Assembly: GCA_037962975.1 (NCBI GenBank)
Contig: CM075673.1
Coordinates: 14,926,001 to 14,990,000 of the forward strand
Source: Clitoria ternatea
Lineage: Eukaryota; Streptophyta; Magnoliopsida; Fabales; Fabaceae
DNA: 64,000 nt
Direction: 5' to 3'
The position numbers and the translations under genes were made by a program. The notes beneath the pieces are model-generated. The model did no database searches, was not told the origin of the DNA, and worked only from the letters and a program-made list of their open reading frames with translations. Positions 9,522-19,945 of this stretch are shown here, piece by piece; within the stretch, counting starts at the first letter, position 1, and each line of letters starts with the position of its first letter.

Positions 9522-12493
9522 TGTGAGATCCTAACTTAAAAAAAAAAAAAAACAAACCCAAAATTTCAAGAAAATTTTTCGCGATTAAAGCCGAATTCGA
9601 AATATGGATTTAAAAACACTTAATTATATTATCAAATTGGGGTAGTAATACGCTCATGACACCATTCAACCTTAAATCATAAGAAAAATTCATTTTGAAA
9701 ATTATAATTATCTTCAAAATATCACCTATTAGTTCCAATTTGAAAATTATAAAAAGTTGGGTTCAAAACCCTCTTAAACTTAAGTTTTACCATGTAATGG
9801 GTCCGGTCTTTTATGCCTCATAAGAGTTAGAAAAGTCCAATTGAAGTAAAACCAATTTTCATACCTCCGTAACATAATTATCTACAACTTTCATGAAGAG
9901 GTCGGAGGCTAAAAATGTCATTAAGATGCTCAAACGGGCCAAAAACAGTAAGAAAAACAGAGCAGTTGGAAAAACAGCACGACAGCAGCCATGACAGGGC
10001 TCTGAATCGATTCAGGTTCGTGTGAATCGATTCAAGCATACTAAAATCTCAAAATTTGACAAACAGAGGGCCTTGAATCGATTCAAACTCGTATGAATCG
10101 ATTCAGGCACTTCCAGAAAGCCTTGAATCGATTCAAAACTCATGTGAATCGATTCAAACACGTCCAGGGACCCTTGAATCGATTCATGACCATTATGAAT
10201 CGATTCAAGACAGCAATTATGCAGAAATTATGCAGATTTTTCACTCGAAATGAACTTCTTCACTACCAAAACCCATGTAAACGATATCGGAATGCCACCA
10301 AATTTTAACACAAGCTAAAACACATCAATTGTGACGTGTGGCAATTAGCCGCACTCAAAAATTCCTAAAAATGAGTGATTTATGCGTATAAATGTGTTTA
10401 TCTCATTTTAAGGCATTTTGTGGTAGTTAATGAGTCCACTTGTGGCAAAATGGACCCATTCCAATCTTCACAAACCACAATTAACATATCTAAGCTATTG
10501 CATTCCTTCCACTACATCAAAACCAAATAAGTCATCATTTGACCATGCTAGTTCCTAGCTCATGCATAAGACAACTATCCAAAAGCTTAAAACACACCAC
10601 CTAAGGAGCTTTAATTCACACTCCCTACCTCCATTCTCCATCAAAGAATCAAGACCTGCCCATAAACATTTATGTCTAATTTATGAAGCTTATAATGAAT
10701 TCTCTTTTCCATCCCAACATACAATCTCTATCTAATACTTATTACAAACCTTCATAACTACATTAATCACACATGAATTAGTCTAACACACATGGAAGGC
10801 ATATATCAACATAACACATATAAATCACCACACACACACATTCTTCAATTCATAATTCTCTGCACTCCTTGGCATCAACTCTCCGCTTGGCGTGTCTCCG
10901 GGGCTTCCATCTCTTTCCTGTCATTGGTTACTAAAATTAAAGAAACAACAGCAAGGCTGAGTGTTTGGTATCATAATTAATATAGAATGGAAATTCAATA
11001 ACAAGATACATATTCACTAGTTGTAGTTTCTGCCATTTATCTTACCTCTTGTCCTAAATTTCCACTTACCAATCAAATTTGATTCCAATCTCTTGATCCA
11101 TAATTTGCCAATCACAATCAACAATTATCATGAAACACATTCATATCATTCTACAATGCTAACAATGCATCAAATAACACAACTGACTCTCATATTAAAT
11201 CGACGCCTAGTATCCGGATACTAAAAGGATCGGCCTTCAGCTGGGGGTCCTACTTGACACCCCGTGAACCCTGCTTGGTCCACCGAGTCCTACTTGACTC
11301 TCCACCTCAACCACTGGGTCCTACTTGACCACTGGGTAGCTCAACTGGGCATAAACACCACGGGAGCCAGAAACGAGGGGCTGTACATACCGTCGGCCGT
11401 CCCCACACCACATAATCATACATGTATAATCATATTCCTTATATCGAATCGCAAGTGGCCAGTAACAAAACATATACTCATCAATTGGGCGACCTACTTG
11501 TCAAGCCCGTCATCACATTGCCACTATACTCATCAGCTCATCGCAACTCATGTCACGTCATCCTCATAATCATCATAAACCATACACAATTTATATTCAT
11601 ACACATACAATTATTACACATTATCAAATTCCATTGTTTCCATGTTTCATTCAATGATTTAATTCAATCGTACTTAACTATTCTAATTAACTATAACCCG
11701 AACACCCCCCTTACCTTGGTTCCGAGCTCCGACGACTCGTTCTTGATGAGATTGGCGTTCTCTCGACGCTATGTCCAATGTTCCACGTCCGAAATCAACG
11801 CCCACTTCTCCGTTCGATCCTCCGACGACTGTTTCGTCACCTACGGAGGTCGAAACGCAAAACCCATCAATGTTAAACCATCCTCATTACTCTAAAAGTC
11901 ATTTTCAAGCTCCCATGCAATAGAGGAGTAGGAAATCGAAGCCCCCACCTCCATGCATGGCCATTGTCTAGAGAGAGAAAATGAAAAGGGGAAGATAACT
12001 CAATTTTGATGGGTCCATTGAACTCACCTCGAAGCCACGATCCCGAAAACGTGATTAATTTGAAGTTTTGACGCAAGATGGAGCTTCCCTTGAAGCATGC
12101 AAATCACGGCAAGCATGGAGAGGAAGAAGAAGGTAATCGCGTGAATGAAGAAGGGGAAGGAAATGAAACTTAAAGTTTTAATATCCAAGGGCGATTTGGT
12201 CATTTCCTATTTCAATTACTTTTTCCTTCAAAAAGTTTAATTAAAACTTTTACCTTTACCTTTCACCCTTCACCTTTTACTCCAAGGTAACTTCAAATTT
12301 ATCTTCCTCTATTCATCTTCATTTAATCTTCTATAATTAATTAATCAAATAAATTTATTTATTCCCACAGTATTTAATTATTTCTAATTGCATTTTTAAT
12401 ACTAATAATTCCCAAAATTTCAATAAATCCGGTTGGGCAATTATTAATATTTTTCGTCAATTAAAACTTTTCTAAAATATTAGGGATGTTACA
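9522..12493 (-). mobile_element. Minus-strand solo LTR nested in element A gag
   Basis: This 2,972-bp insert is bounded by TG…CA and a perfect ggagg TSD. On the minus strand it begins TGTAACATCCC and ends TCACA. No PBS, coding region or second LTR is present, so it is a solo LTR left by LTR-LTR recombination. It is related in inverted orientation to the LTR of element D (59319) and to the insertion at 33665, sharing the AGTATCCGGATACT palindrome (11209-11222), the cctacttgac-rich block (about 11245-11340) and ttaattttag. On the minus strand it has a donor-like GAG|GTGAGT at 12027 and an acceptor-like ttttag at 10931-10932. Short open frames in it are not genes. Confidence 0.93.
10003..10207. 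repeat. Eight copies of palindrome TGAATCGATTCA in doublets
   Basis: The perfect 12-bp palindrome occurs at 10003, 10023, 10074, 10094, 10124, 10145, 10175 and 10196. Copies pair with start-to-start spacings of 20, 20, 21 and 21 bp. Successive pairs start 71, 50 and 51 bp apart. The GAATCGATTC core is intact in all eight, while bases between copies vary. Confidence 0.95.
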
Positions 12494-12498
12494 GGAGG

Positions 12499-13688
12499 AC
12501 TCCATGGGTTAGACCACTTCCTGAAGAGAAAGCCTTCACAATTCAAAGGAGGTTATAATCCAGAAGGAGCATATCTTTGGGCCAAGGAAATGGAGCGCAT
12601 CTTTCGAGCATTGCCCTGCACAGAATACGAAAAGGTGGAGTATGCCACCTATATGTTGGTGGAAGAGGCAGAGAACTGGTGGATTCATGCTAGAATCCGT
12701 ATGATCGAGACTGACAGACCCTTGATCTGGGCCAACTTCAAAGACTGTTTCCTGGAGAAATATTTTCCAGCAAGTGTGAAAAGTCGCAAGGAGCTGGAAT
12801 TTATGGAGTTGAAACAAGGCTCGATGTCCGTTGGAGAATATGCTGCAAAGTTTGAAGAACTATCTCTCTTTTACCCTCATTTTCAACAGGCTGGTGCCGA
12901 AGAATCGAAATGTGTTAAATTTGAGAACGGACTGAATCTGGAAATCAAAGAAGCGATAGGGTACCAAGAAATTCGGAGTTTTCCCATTTTGATCAACAAA
13001 TGCAGAATTTTTGAAGAGAATCATCAAGCCAGACTGGCACATGAAAAGGCCAATAGACAACTGAAACCTCAGTCAGTTGATTTCAAAAGAAGAGGATCGT
13101 TCTATCCAAATCGCTCCAGAGGCGGATCATCATCATCGTCATCTTTTGATAGACGCAATAACATGAGGTGTCTTAAGTGTGGAGGTAATCATCATGTACG
13201 TGATTGTAACAGACGTCTTGAAGAGGTCACTTGCTTCCGATGTAACCAAAAAGGACACATCAGTCCAAATTGTCCGCAGAGCAATCAAAACAACAACAGG
13301 AACACTATGAGTGAACCAAGAGGCTCTAATTATCAGAGAGGCCGAGGAGAAGACACACGTACTACCCAACCTCCAAGACAGAACAGGGAGTCCACAGATC
13401 AGAGGTTGCAACAAACAGCTGGGAGAGTCTATGCCATCAGCGGTTCAGAGGCAGACCAAGCTGATGACCTCGTACAAAGTAAGTGTGACATTAATGGTAC
13501 AATCCTATCTGTGTTATTTGATTCTGGTGCTACGCATTCTTTCATTTCTGATGAGTGTGTTAGACGCCTTCAATTACCTGTGAAGCCTATGACATATGAT
13601 CTGATTGTTTCTACTCCCACCGGTACACAACTTAGAACCGCTAAGGTGTGTAACGAATGTTCTATACTCATAGAAGGTAGACGCTTTC
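12499..13688 (+). pseudogene. Element A Gag (main part) and protease N-terminus
   Basis: The frame continues from the first gag piece. It carries the Ty3/gypsy retrotransposon gag domain (FLKRKPSQFKGG … ATYMLVEEAENWW … YFPASVKSRKELEF … LKQGSMSVGEYAAKF), then two CCHC zinc knuckles (about 13168-13206 CLKCGGNHHVRDC and 13228-13272 CFRCNQKGHISPNC). The aspartic protease active site DSGA follows at 13520-13531. An ATG at 12590 is an internal methionine, not the real start. The frame is cut at 13688 by the LARD insertion, whose first LTR supplies an immediate stop. It resumes in phase at 23756. No nonsense codon was seen in this part. Role in an intact element: virus-like particle assembly and polyprotein cleavage. 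Confidence 0.92.
13684..13688 (+). repeat. TSD ctttc of the LARD-like element
   Basis: The bases ctttc at 13684-13688 recur at 23751-23755 after the right LTR. Confidence 0.97.
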
Positions 13689-14600
13689 TGTAACATCCTA
13701 TTTTCATCACAAATAGGAAATAGATATTAATATATATTTCTTGAGAAATACTTACTATAAGTTAGTTTATTATTATCATTTTTTTAAAATTTTGGTATTT
13801 ATATTTTTATTATTTGTTTTTTTTAATAATAATAATAATAAAATGAAAATATTTTTGAATGAGAATTTTAAAGTGACTTAATTAGTATTCAATAATTAAG
13901 AAAATTATATTAAGAATTTTTAATATCTTTGTTATTCACTATTTTTATTTTATGTTGTTATATTTTTATTTTTTTTACATATTTAAGATTTAACTCTTAT
14001 TAGAATTTTAAAATAAAATTTTGAAGGAATTAGACTATGGTTCTTTTAAACTTTTTGATCTACATAATATTTATGATTTTCTGGAATTTTTTGAAAATTT
14101 TGAATTATTTTAATAAAATAATATATTTTAAATAATTTTAAATTCATATAAAGTTGCTTAAAATTAAAAATATTTACAAGAATGTAAAGTTAAATTATAA
14201 GAAAATTTTCTAAAATCCATTTCAAGTAGACTTATCTAAAAATTATCGGTTTGAGAAAAATCTTGATTTTTTCTAATCGTTAAAAAATTAGAAACGTATC
14301 AATAAATTTTTATTAACAGAAAATTTTAGATTTTTAAAATTTCAGCTTTATATTACTTATTATAAAATTAGTGAGGACTGATATAATATCGCTAAATTTC
14401 AAAAAGGACTCATTTTGAATATTTAAAATATACCGAGTGAAGGGTTACTATTTGACTTAATAATTTTGCCGACAATTACTATGCAAATCACTGTGCATAT
14501 ATGAAAATTTCAAAAGATGCACAGTAACCTGGAATAAAAAATTCAAAAATGCATAGTACTTTTATATTAAAATAATGGAATGCATAGTAAATTTTTTTCC

Positions 14601-14608
14601 TATAAATA
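14601..14608 (+). promoter_or_regulatory. TATA box of LARD LTR (probable start of RNA)
   Basis: The bases tataaata are followed about 30 bp on by a likely start region, and about 135 bp on by the strong donor word at 14741. The same box is at 20858 in the right LTR. The minus-strand relative carries a matching box at about 33541-33548 (read on the minus strand). Confidence 0.65.
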
Positions 14609-14829
14609 CCGAAGGATTTCTTCTTTAGAATTCACAATTTCAGATTAAGTTTTCTTAATATAGTAGTGCTAGTGAGATAGTGGTGGAAGTGAGAGAGAGA
14701 AGAAAAGTTTTTGGAGAGAAGGTTCTGCCAAAATCCTAAGGTAAGAATACTTCTCTTTTATATTTTTTGGGTTATTTTTATATCGTTTTTAGAAATCTGT
14801 TATTATACTGGAAATAATATTATTTTAAG

Positions 14830-15060
14830 TTACTATTCTACATAGTAAACACTATTTCAATAGTAAATTACTATTTCAATAGTAAATTACTATTCAAATA
14901 GTAAATTACTATTTACTGTTACTATTTACCATTACTATTCACGATTTACTATTTACTGTTACTATTCACGTTTTACTATTTACTGTTACTATTCACGTTT
15001 TACTATTTACTGTTACTATTTACGATTTACTATTCACTATTCACTATTCACTATTCAAAA
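14830..15060 (+). repeat. TACTATT-type short tandem array in LARD LTR
   Basis: Degenerate repeats of words such as tttactatttactgttactattcacg make up this stretch. The same array is present at about 21087-21317 (right LTR), 5156-5345 (old LTR) and, inverted, 33118-33310. Confidence 0.9.
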
Positions 15061-17496
15061 TTTACCATTTTTTTATTTTAAGTTGTAATCTTAATTTTCA
15101 TCTTGTAATTATATTAAAATGAAATTGGTATGTTTTAGAACTCGGAGACGAGGCGCGCATGGATTTTCAATAACGAATCGGTATACAAGAGGTAAGGGGG
15201 AGTGAGATAAAAATATAATATGAAAGACATAAGAATAAAGGGAGGAGTCCCTTACTCCTTTTAAATTTAATAATATTATTATAAAGTAATAACTTCTCAA
15301 CTTAAAATTTATAATAAATTTAATATACTGTGTAACTTATTCTGAAATATCTATACATAGATCTGAATTATTATAACTTATACGGACTGAACTAAACCTA
15401 TGCAAGGACTTGGATTTTTATATCCTATATGGATCGAACTAAACCTATGCAAGGACTTGGAATATTATGACCTGTCTAGACTGAACTATACCTATGCGAA
15501 GACTGGATATATGGACTTATATAGACCTGTGCGAGGAATGGACTATAAGGACTCAAAATCAAATCTACTAATTTAAATAACCATTAAAAATTTGAATTAT
15601 ATTTATAAGCGATATTTAATTGATTTGACTTGATTATAATTAATTATATTTGATTTCGATTAATGATATTGTGATTTATAATATTAGACTGTGATTAATA
15701 ATATTCAATTATGATTGATGATATTTGATTGTGATTGATGAGATTACTATACTTGATTGTGGTTGATGAATGATTGATGATCTTGTGATATGAAGTTTGA
15801 GCATATAGCAAGCATGACGGAAAGTTAAAACTCAGTAAGAATTTTCTTACCTTACTCTTTAAATTTTTATTCCAAGAGAAAGTATTTTGTAATTATTTTA
15901 GTTTTTTATTTCTTCTTATAAATAATTTTTATTAACTTTATTTTTAATCTCAATAATAAAATCTAGTATTAGAAAGAAGCTATTTTATGAAAATCAGAGG
16001 TTGAGATAATTAATTCTTGAATTAAAGAAAATTTTTATAGTTTTAAGTATTCTTAGTTAATGATTTTAAATTATTTTCTTTAGAAATTAGAAGTTTAAAG
16101 TAAATTATTTTGGTTTTCCCCAACGAAATAACTAAAGAATATTTTGTGGAGATTTCAAAAACTCAATCTAGTTAAGATTTAAATTGAGAAAGATTATGTA
16201 AATATATGAAGGTTTTTAAGAGAAAGCTTTGAGATATTTAAGGCTTGGAAACTCAATTTTGGTAAGATCTGAATTTGAAGACTGTACTAAATTATTTCAG
16301 TATAACAGAAGTTCAAAGAAGAACTTATGGAAATGTACAGTTTATTGTGATGATTTTGTGAACCTTTATGGTATTTAATAATTGAGTTTCTAAAAGCCTT
16401 AACCAACTAAATATGCGAGTAGTTCATGCATCATGAATCATTAAAGAGAATTGAGATGTGATATTGCCTGGGGACGGATTATAGAAACCGAGGATACATT
16501 AGAGGAGGCTTAATTGCGAGCCTTGGGATGAGAGAGTGTGAAAGGGTGCTTCAGGTGACCTAGGGTCGCTCCCTAGTGTCGGGTACTTTCACAATAAAAA
16601 CTTTCTCAGTCTGACTAGTCTCTAAGTGTTTCCACGCCAGTTGAGCTGTTCATATGCCATGAAGGCATTTATGTTATTATTATCCAGAATTTATGAAACA
16701 GTGTAAACTCCTGGTTGGCCCAGTGCAAACTAAAACTTTAAGGGCCCACATGCATAAACTGAATGAGACAGTAGCATAAGCATTACATAACATTCATGTG
16801 ATTGTGACATTCTATATGGATGGTTATGAATGAAAATATAAGTGTTATGTATGTGGAAACCCTATATTCATAATTGATTGTATATGAGATTATGACTGAT
16901 ATTACTATATTAGTTTGTGAAAACCCTTATGCTTATGTCTTATCTGTAATATATTATATTTTGTTTCTCACTCCTTCTTGTTTGAATTTTTGTGTCCAAA
17001 ATATATGTTATATGATATATAGCTAGCAGTCCAAGATGGAAGGATATATAATTACAAGAGGATAAAGTGGTCTCATTCTCAATCGATTAGATGAAGAGAT
17101 ATGACAAGAGTAGGATTCAAAACTCGATGGTTCAAGGACTAGGAAATGATTGTTCACATTTGTAGTAGAGGTATAGTTTAGTTTTATTTTGCCTTATTAC
17201 AATATCAAGTAGATAATTGTAACAAGGTAAAGGTTAAACTTTGATAAACTCTTTCATTCGGATATAATATTGTAATGATTTATCACTTATGATTTCTATA
17301 AATTATTTTGTTATTATGGACAAATATTGAAAGACAATTTTTTTTTACTTTCAATATTCAAAGGAAATCAGATGTATATACGTCCTTGTATACACGAGAT
17401 AAAGAGTGATAAATATGTATATCTTTCTAAAAGTTTTTTTTTAAAAAGTAAGAAGAATACATATATATCTCGTGTATATAAGGGGGTGTTATAAAG

Positions 17497-17508
17497 TGGT
17501 ATCAGAGC
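17497..17508 (+). other. Primer binding site of the LARD-like element
   Basis: TGGTATCAGAGC starts three bases after the left LTR. This is the initiator-Met tRNA primer site. Confidence 0.92.
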
Positions 17509-19230
17509 AGTTCAATCCAAACCGGCTTGTGGTATGGTCTTACTAGCGTGTTAGTGTACTCTGATGGTTGAGTTTGACAAGAGATTTTATGGTTGAGAAA
17601 AGAGGAAATTTTATTAGAGTAAATGGTAAGAAGTAAGTGAAGAAAAATTAGGAGTATAGAAAGAAGGAACTAATTTTAAGTTCATAAGAAGTATAAGTTA
17701 AAACTTTATAGCCTGTTACTTGAAAAATGTTATTGCAGGGATTATCAGAAACTGGCCATTCTGAAGTCTTTCTTGACATTGTTTAAGTACAGGCCTTAAT
17801 GTATGATGGAATGATAAGGTAAATTAACTAATGCAGTTATTTCCTTTTATTCCAAATGTATTGTATGGTGTTTGATTCTCTGATTAATATGTGATAGTGA
17901 AATATTCTAACATTTTCCTGTTTTACAATATGGTATGAGACAACAAGGGAGATAAGACAATAGAAAATTCTTAGAAATATTTTGGTATGAATTCTAGACT
18001 GGAGCTGTCGTGACTTTGACTACTTAGTTATAAACTATCGGGACTGATCACCCCGAATGATTTGCACTAAGTAGTGAAAGACATGTCAAAAGAAGGATGT
18101 TAAGATCAACGAATTTAACCTTGGGTTAATGTAGTATATGGAGAAATGGAGATAAACTCAATAAATTCTATTAGGATATTCCTTACCATGTCCTTGAAGT
18201 TGTAAGAGATACTTGTGTGAATTAGAATTCCAATGGGTAAATAACTGTTGTAATCCCAAACTAGTATAACAAATTCTTTAAGATAGAATCATAGTTTTTC
18301 CTTTGGTGATATATTTTGAAAAGAAAAATGTGTGGATGTATACTTTATGAAAAAATATGATAATTTATAACTTGTTTGATATAACAAATAATCATATTAG
18401 GAATTGTATCTCTGGCTATTTGTATTGATTCTTCTTTTGTATGACATATAAAATATGTTAATTATTGTTTGATTTGATGAAGTTTTCATTTATGATGTGT
18501 ACGATTGAATAATATATATGATGGTTATGTGTGTAAATATATGAATTAATGAAACTTTTATGATTGTGACATCGAATGTAATTAACCATATATTTTTGAA
18601 TTTTTTTTAAATTGATTTATTGTGATAAATATATCAATGAATGACCTAAAATAAGCATTATAGATCTTTGGAAGACATCGATATTGGTTTAATATTTAGA
18701 AATTGTGACATAAAATATTTTTGTGATTCCTAACAATATGATACATGTTTATCAAGTTATTTTCTTTTAGTCATCGATTTTGTTCGACGAATATATATAC
18801 ATGATATAAATCATTGTTATGTAATGACCATTGTAGATTTAAAATAAAGAAATGTGTTAGTAAACCATGAGGAAGTAGATATGAACCTTTACTTATTGAT
18901 TACATAAGTCTTAGTTACCTATAAAAAAATATTCAAGTGAATATTTCTAAGTCAACGTAGTGATTTGTGATCATTTAAGATTGGAGAATTTATCAAATAT
19001 ATGTAATGGTTGTAGTCAATTATAATGGAATGTGTAATCACTTAGTTAAGGAATATTTGATTCATTATAGAAGACAATAAGAAATGATTACATACCCTGG
19101 ATTATCATGAAGCAAAGACCACAAGGATTTAACTAGTACAACATGGACTAAGACATATTTATCCTTTCTCACTAGGATAATTTATTATACACGATTACAT
19201 TAAGGAAAATAAAATAGAACATCTAGTATA

Positions 19231-19380
19231 TCATAGATAGAGGTCTAAGAGTCTTGGCAATACAAAAATTATCCAAACTAGAGAAATAATCATAACGATT
19301 ATAAGAAGTGAAGCACTTGTTACCACAACTTGTAGTCCATCCCGACTTCGTTCTTCCTTACTTCTAGGAAGGTTAGCCAT
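19231..19380 (-). CDS. 49-codon antisense ORF in LARD interior, function unknown
   Basis: ATG at 19380 opens a 49-residue frame ending in TGA at 19231. The start reads MANLPRSKEERSRDG, which is hydrophilic with several basic and acidic residues. The rest is strongly hydrophobic (VVVTSASLLIIVMIISLVWIIFVL), long enough for one membrane-spanning helix, and the C-terminus is short. It is not a recognised protein. It lies antisense just upstream of the 3' LTR, where some plant gypsy lineages (Tat) carry antisense ORFs, and 106 bp downstream of a good minus-strand TATA box. It could instead be the captured first exon of a host gene, or chance. No splice donor was called. Confidence 0.35.
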   Translation of the reverse strand: MANLPRSKEERSRDGLQVVVTSASLLIIVMIISLVWIIFVLPRLLDLYL

Positions 19381-19485
19381 CGAATAGTATGATAGTACTT
19401 GAAAAAAAAAAGATTGAAGAAATTAGAAAGAAGAGAGAAACTAAGAAACCTTGAAGTTGTGATAGGAAGTGAGAATGGAATGAGA

Positions 19486-19575
19486 ATTTATAAGCAAGCA
19501 AGGGAGGGAGAGTTGCAACGGTCATAAACGGCTAGTCCAACGGCTAGTCCAACGGCTAGTTGCTAACGGCTAGTT
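19486..19575 (-). promoter_or_regulatory. Antisense promoter-like module: TATA box plus MSA-type motifs
   Basis: On the minus strand a TATAAAT box (19492-19486) lies 106 bp before the ATG at 19380, leaving room for a start site and a leader of about 75-80 nt. Upstream of it, 19536-19546 and 19548-19558 both read TCCAACGGCTA, a full match to the mitosis-specific activator consensus (YCYAACGGYYA) bound by plant three-repeat MYB (MYB3R) factors. A third copy at 19562-19572 differs in one base, and more AACGG words lie at 19516 and 19527. MSA sites work in G2/M promoters, so the module looks like a cell-cycle promoter, perhaps acquired from a host gene. This is inference. Confidence 0.45.
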
Positions 19576-19932
19576 GTCCAGTAATTAATTCTTAGCAGTC
19601 CATTTTACTATATTACGAGTAGGAATTTTAATTAATAGATGTTATGGATTATGTTAAGTAAGATTTTAATAGATTGAGAAACGTAATTATTGAGGTGTTT
19701 AGAGTTAACCATCAATTTATGATGAGCATGGTTGACAAAATTAAGACGAGTAATATTTTTGAATTAAGGAAAAAAATACAGATAAGATTAAAAAAAGAGA
19801 GATAAATGGCAATGTTAAGGAAAATGTACACAATTGCCAAGGAAACTAGAAATATATTTTAGAACAGTTCAGTTAGTTTAGCTATGGTAAGATTTATTAA
19901 CAATATTAAATTTCGAGGACGAAATTTCTTTT

Positions 19933-19944
19933 AGGGGAGTAGAG
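19933..19944 (+). other. Polypurine tract of the LARD-like element
   Basis: The purine run aggggagtagag sits directly before the right LTR, as expected for plus-strand priming. Confidence 0.85.
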
Positions 19945-19945
19945 T

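Larger units (their letters stand above)
13689..17493 (+). repeat. Left LTR of the LARD-like element
   Basis: It starts TGTAACATCC and ends GTGTTATA. It contains a TATA box at 14601, a GA-rich leader, a splice-donor word AAG|GTAAGA at 14741, a TACTATT array and a GC-richer block (about 16480-16620) with acctagg/ccctag words. A possible splice acceptor (agctagcag) is at 17028-17029. No gene lies in it. Confidence 0.96.
17509..19932 (+). other. Non-coding interior of the LARD-like element
   Basis: About 2.4 kb of AT-rich sequence has no frame resembling gag, protease, RT, RNase H or integrase on either strand. The only structured part is near the 3' end (19231-19575): a minus-strand TATA box, upstream AACGG motifs and a short ORF, listed separately. 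The last bases before the polypurine tract (atttcgaggacgaaattt) match element A. Confidence 0.8.

Noticed and set aside
15109..15300. 63-codon minus-strand ORF, present again at 21366-21557
   Set aside because: The two copies are the same part of the two LARD LTRs at a fixed offset; no family motif and no promoter, so duplicated chance ORFs.
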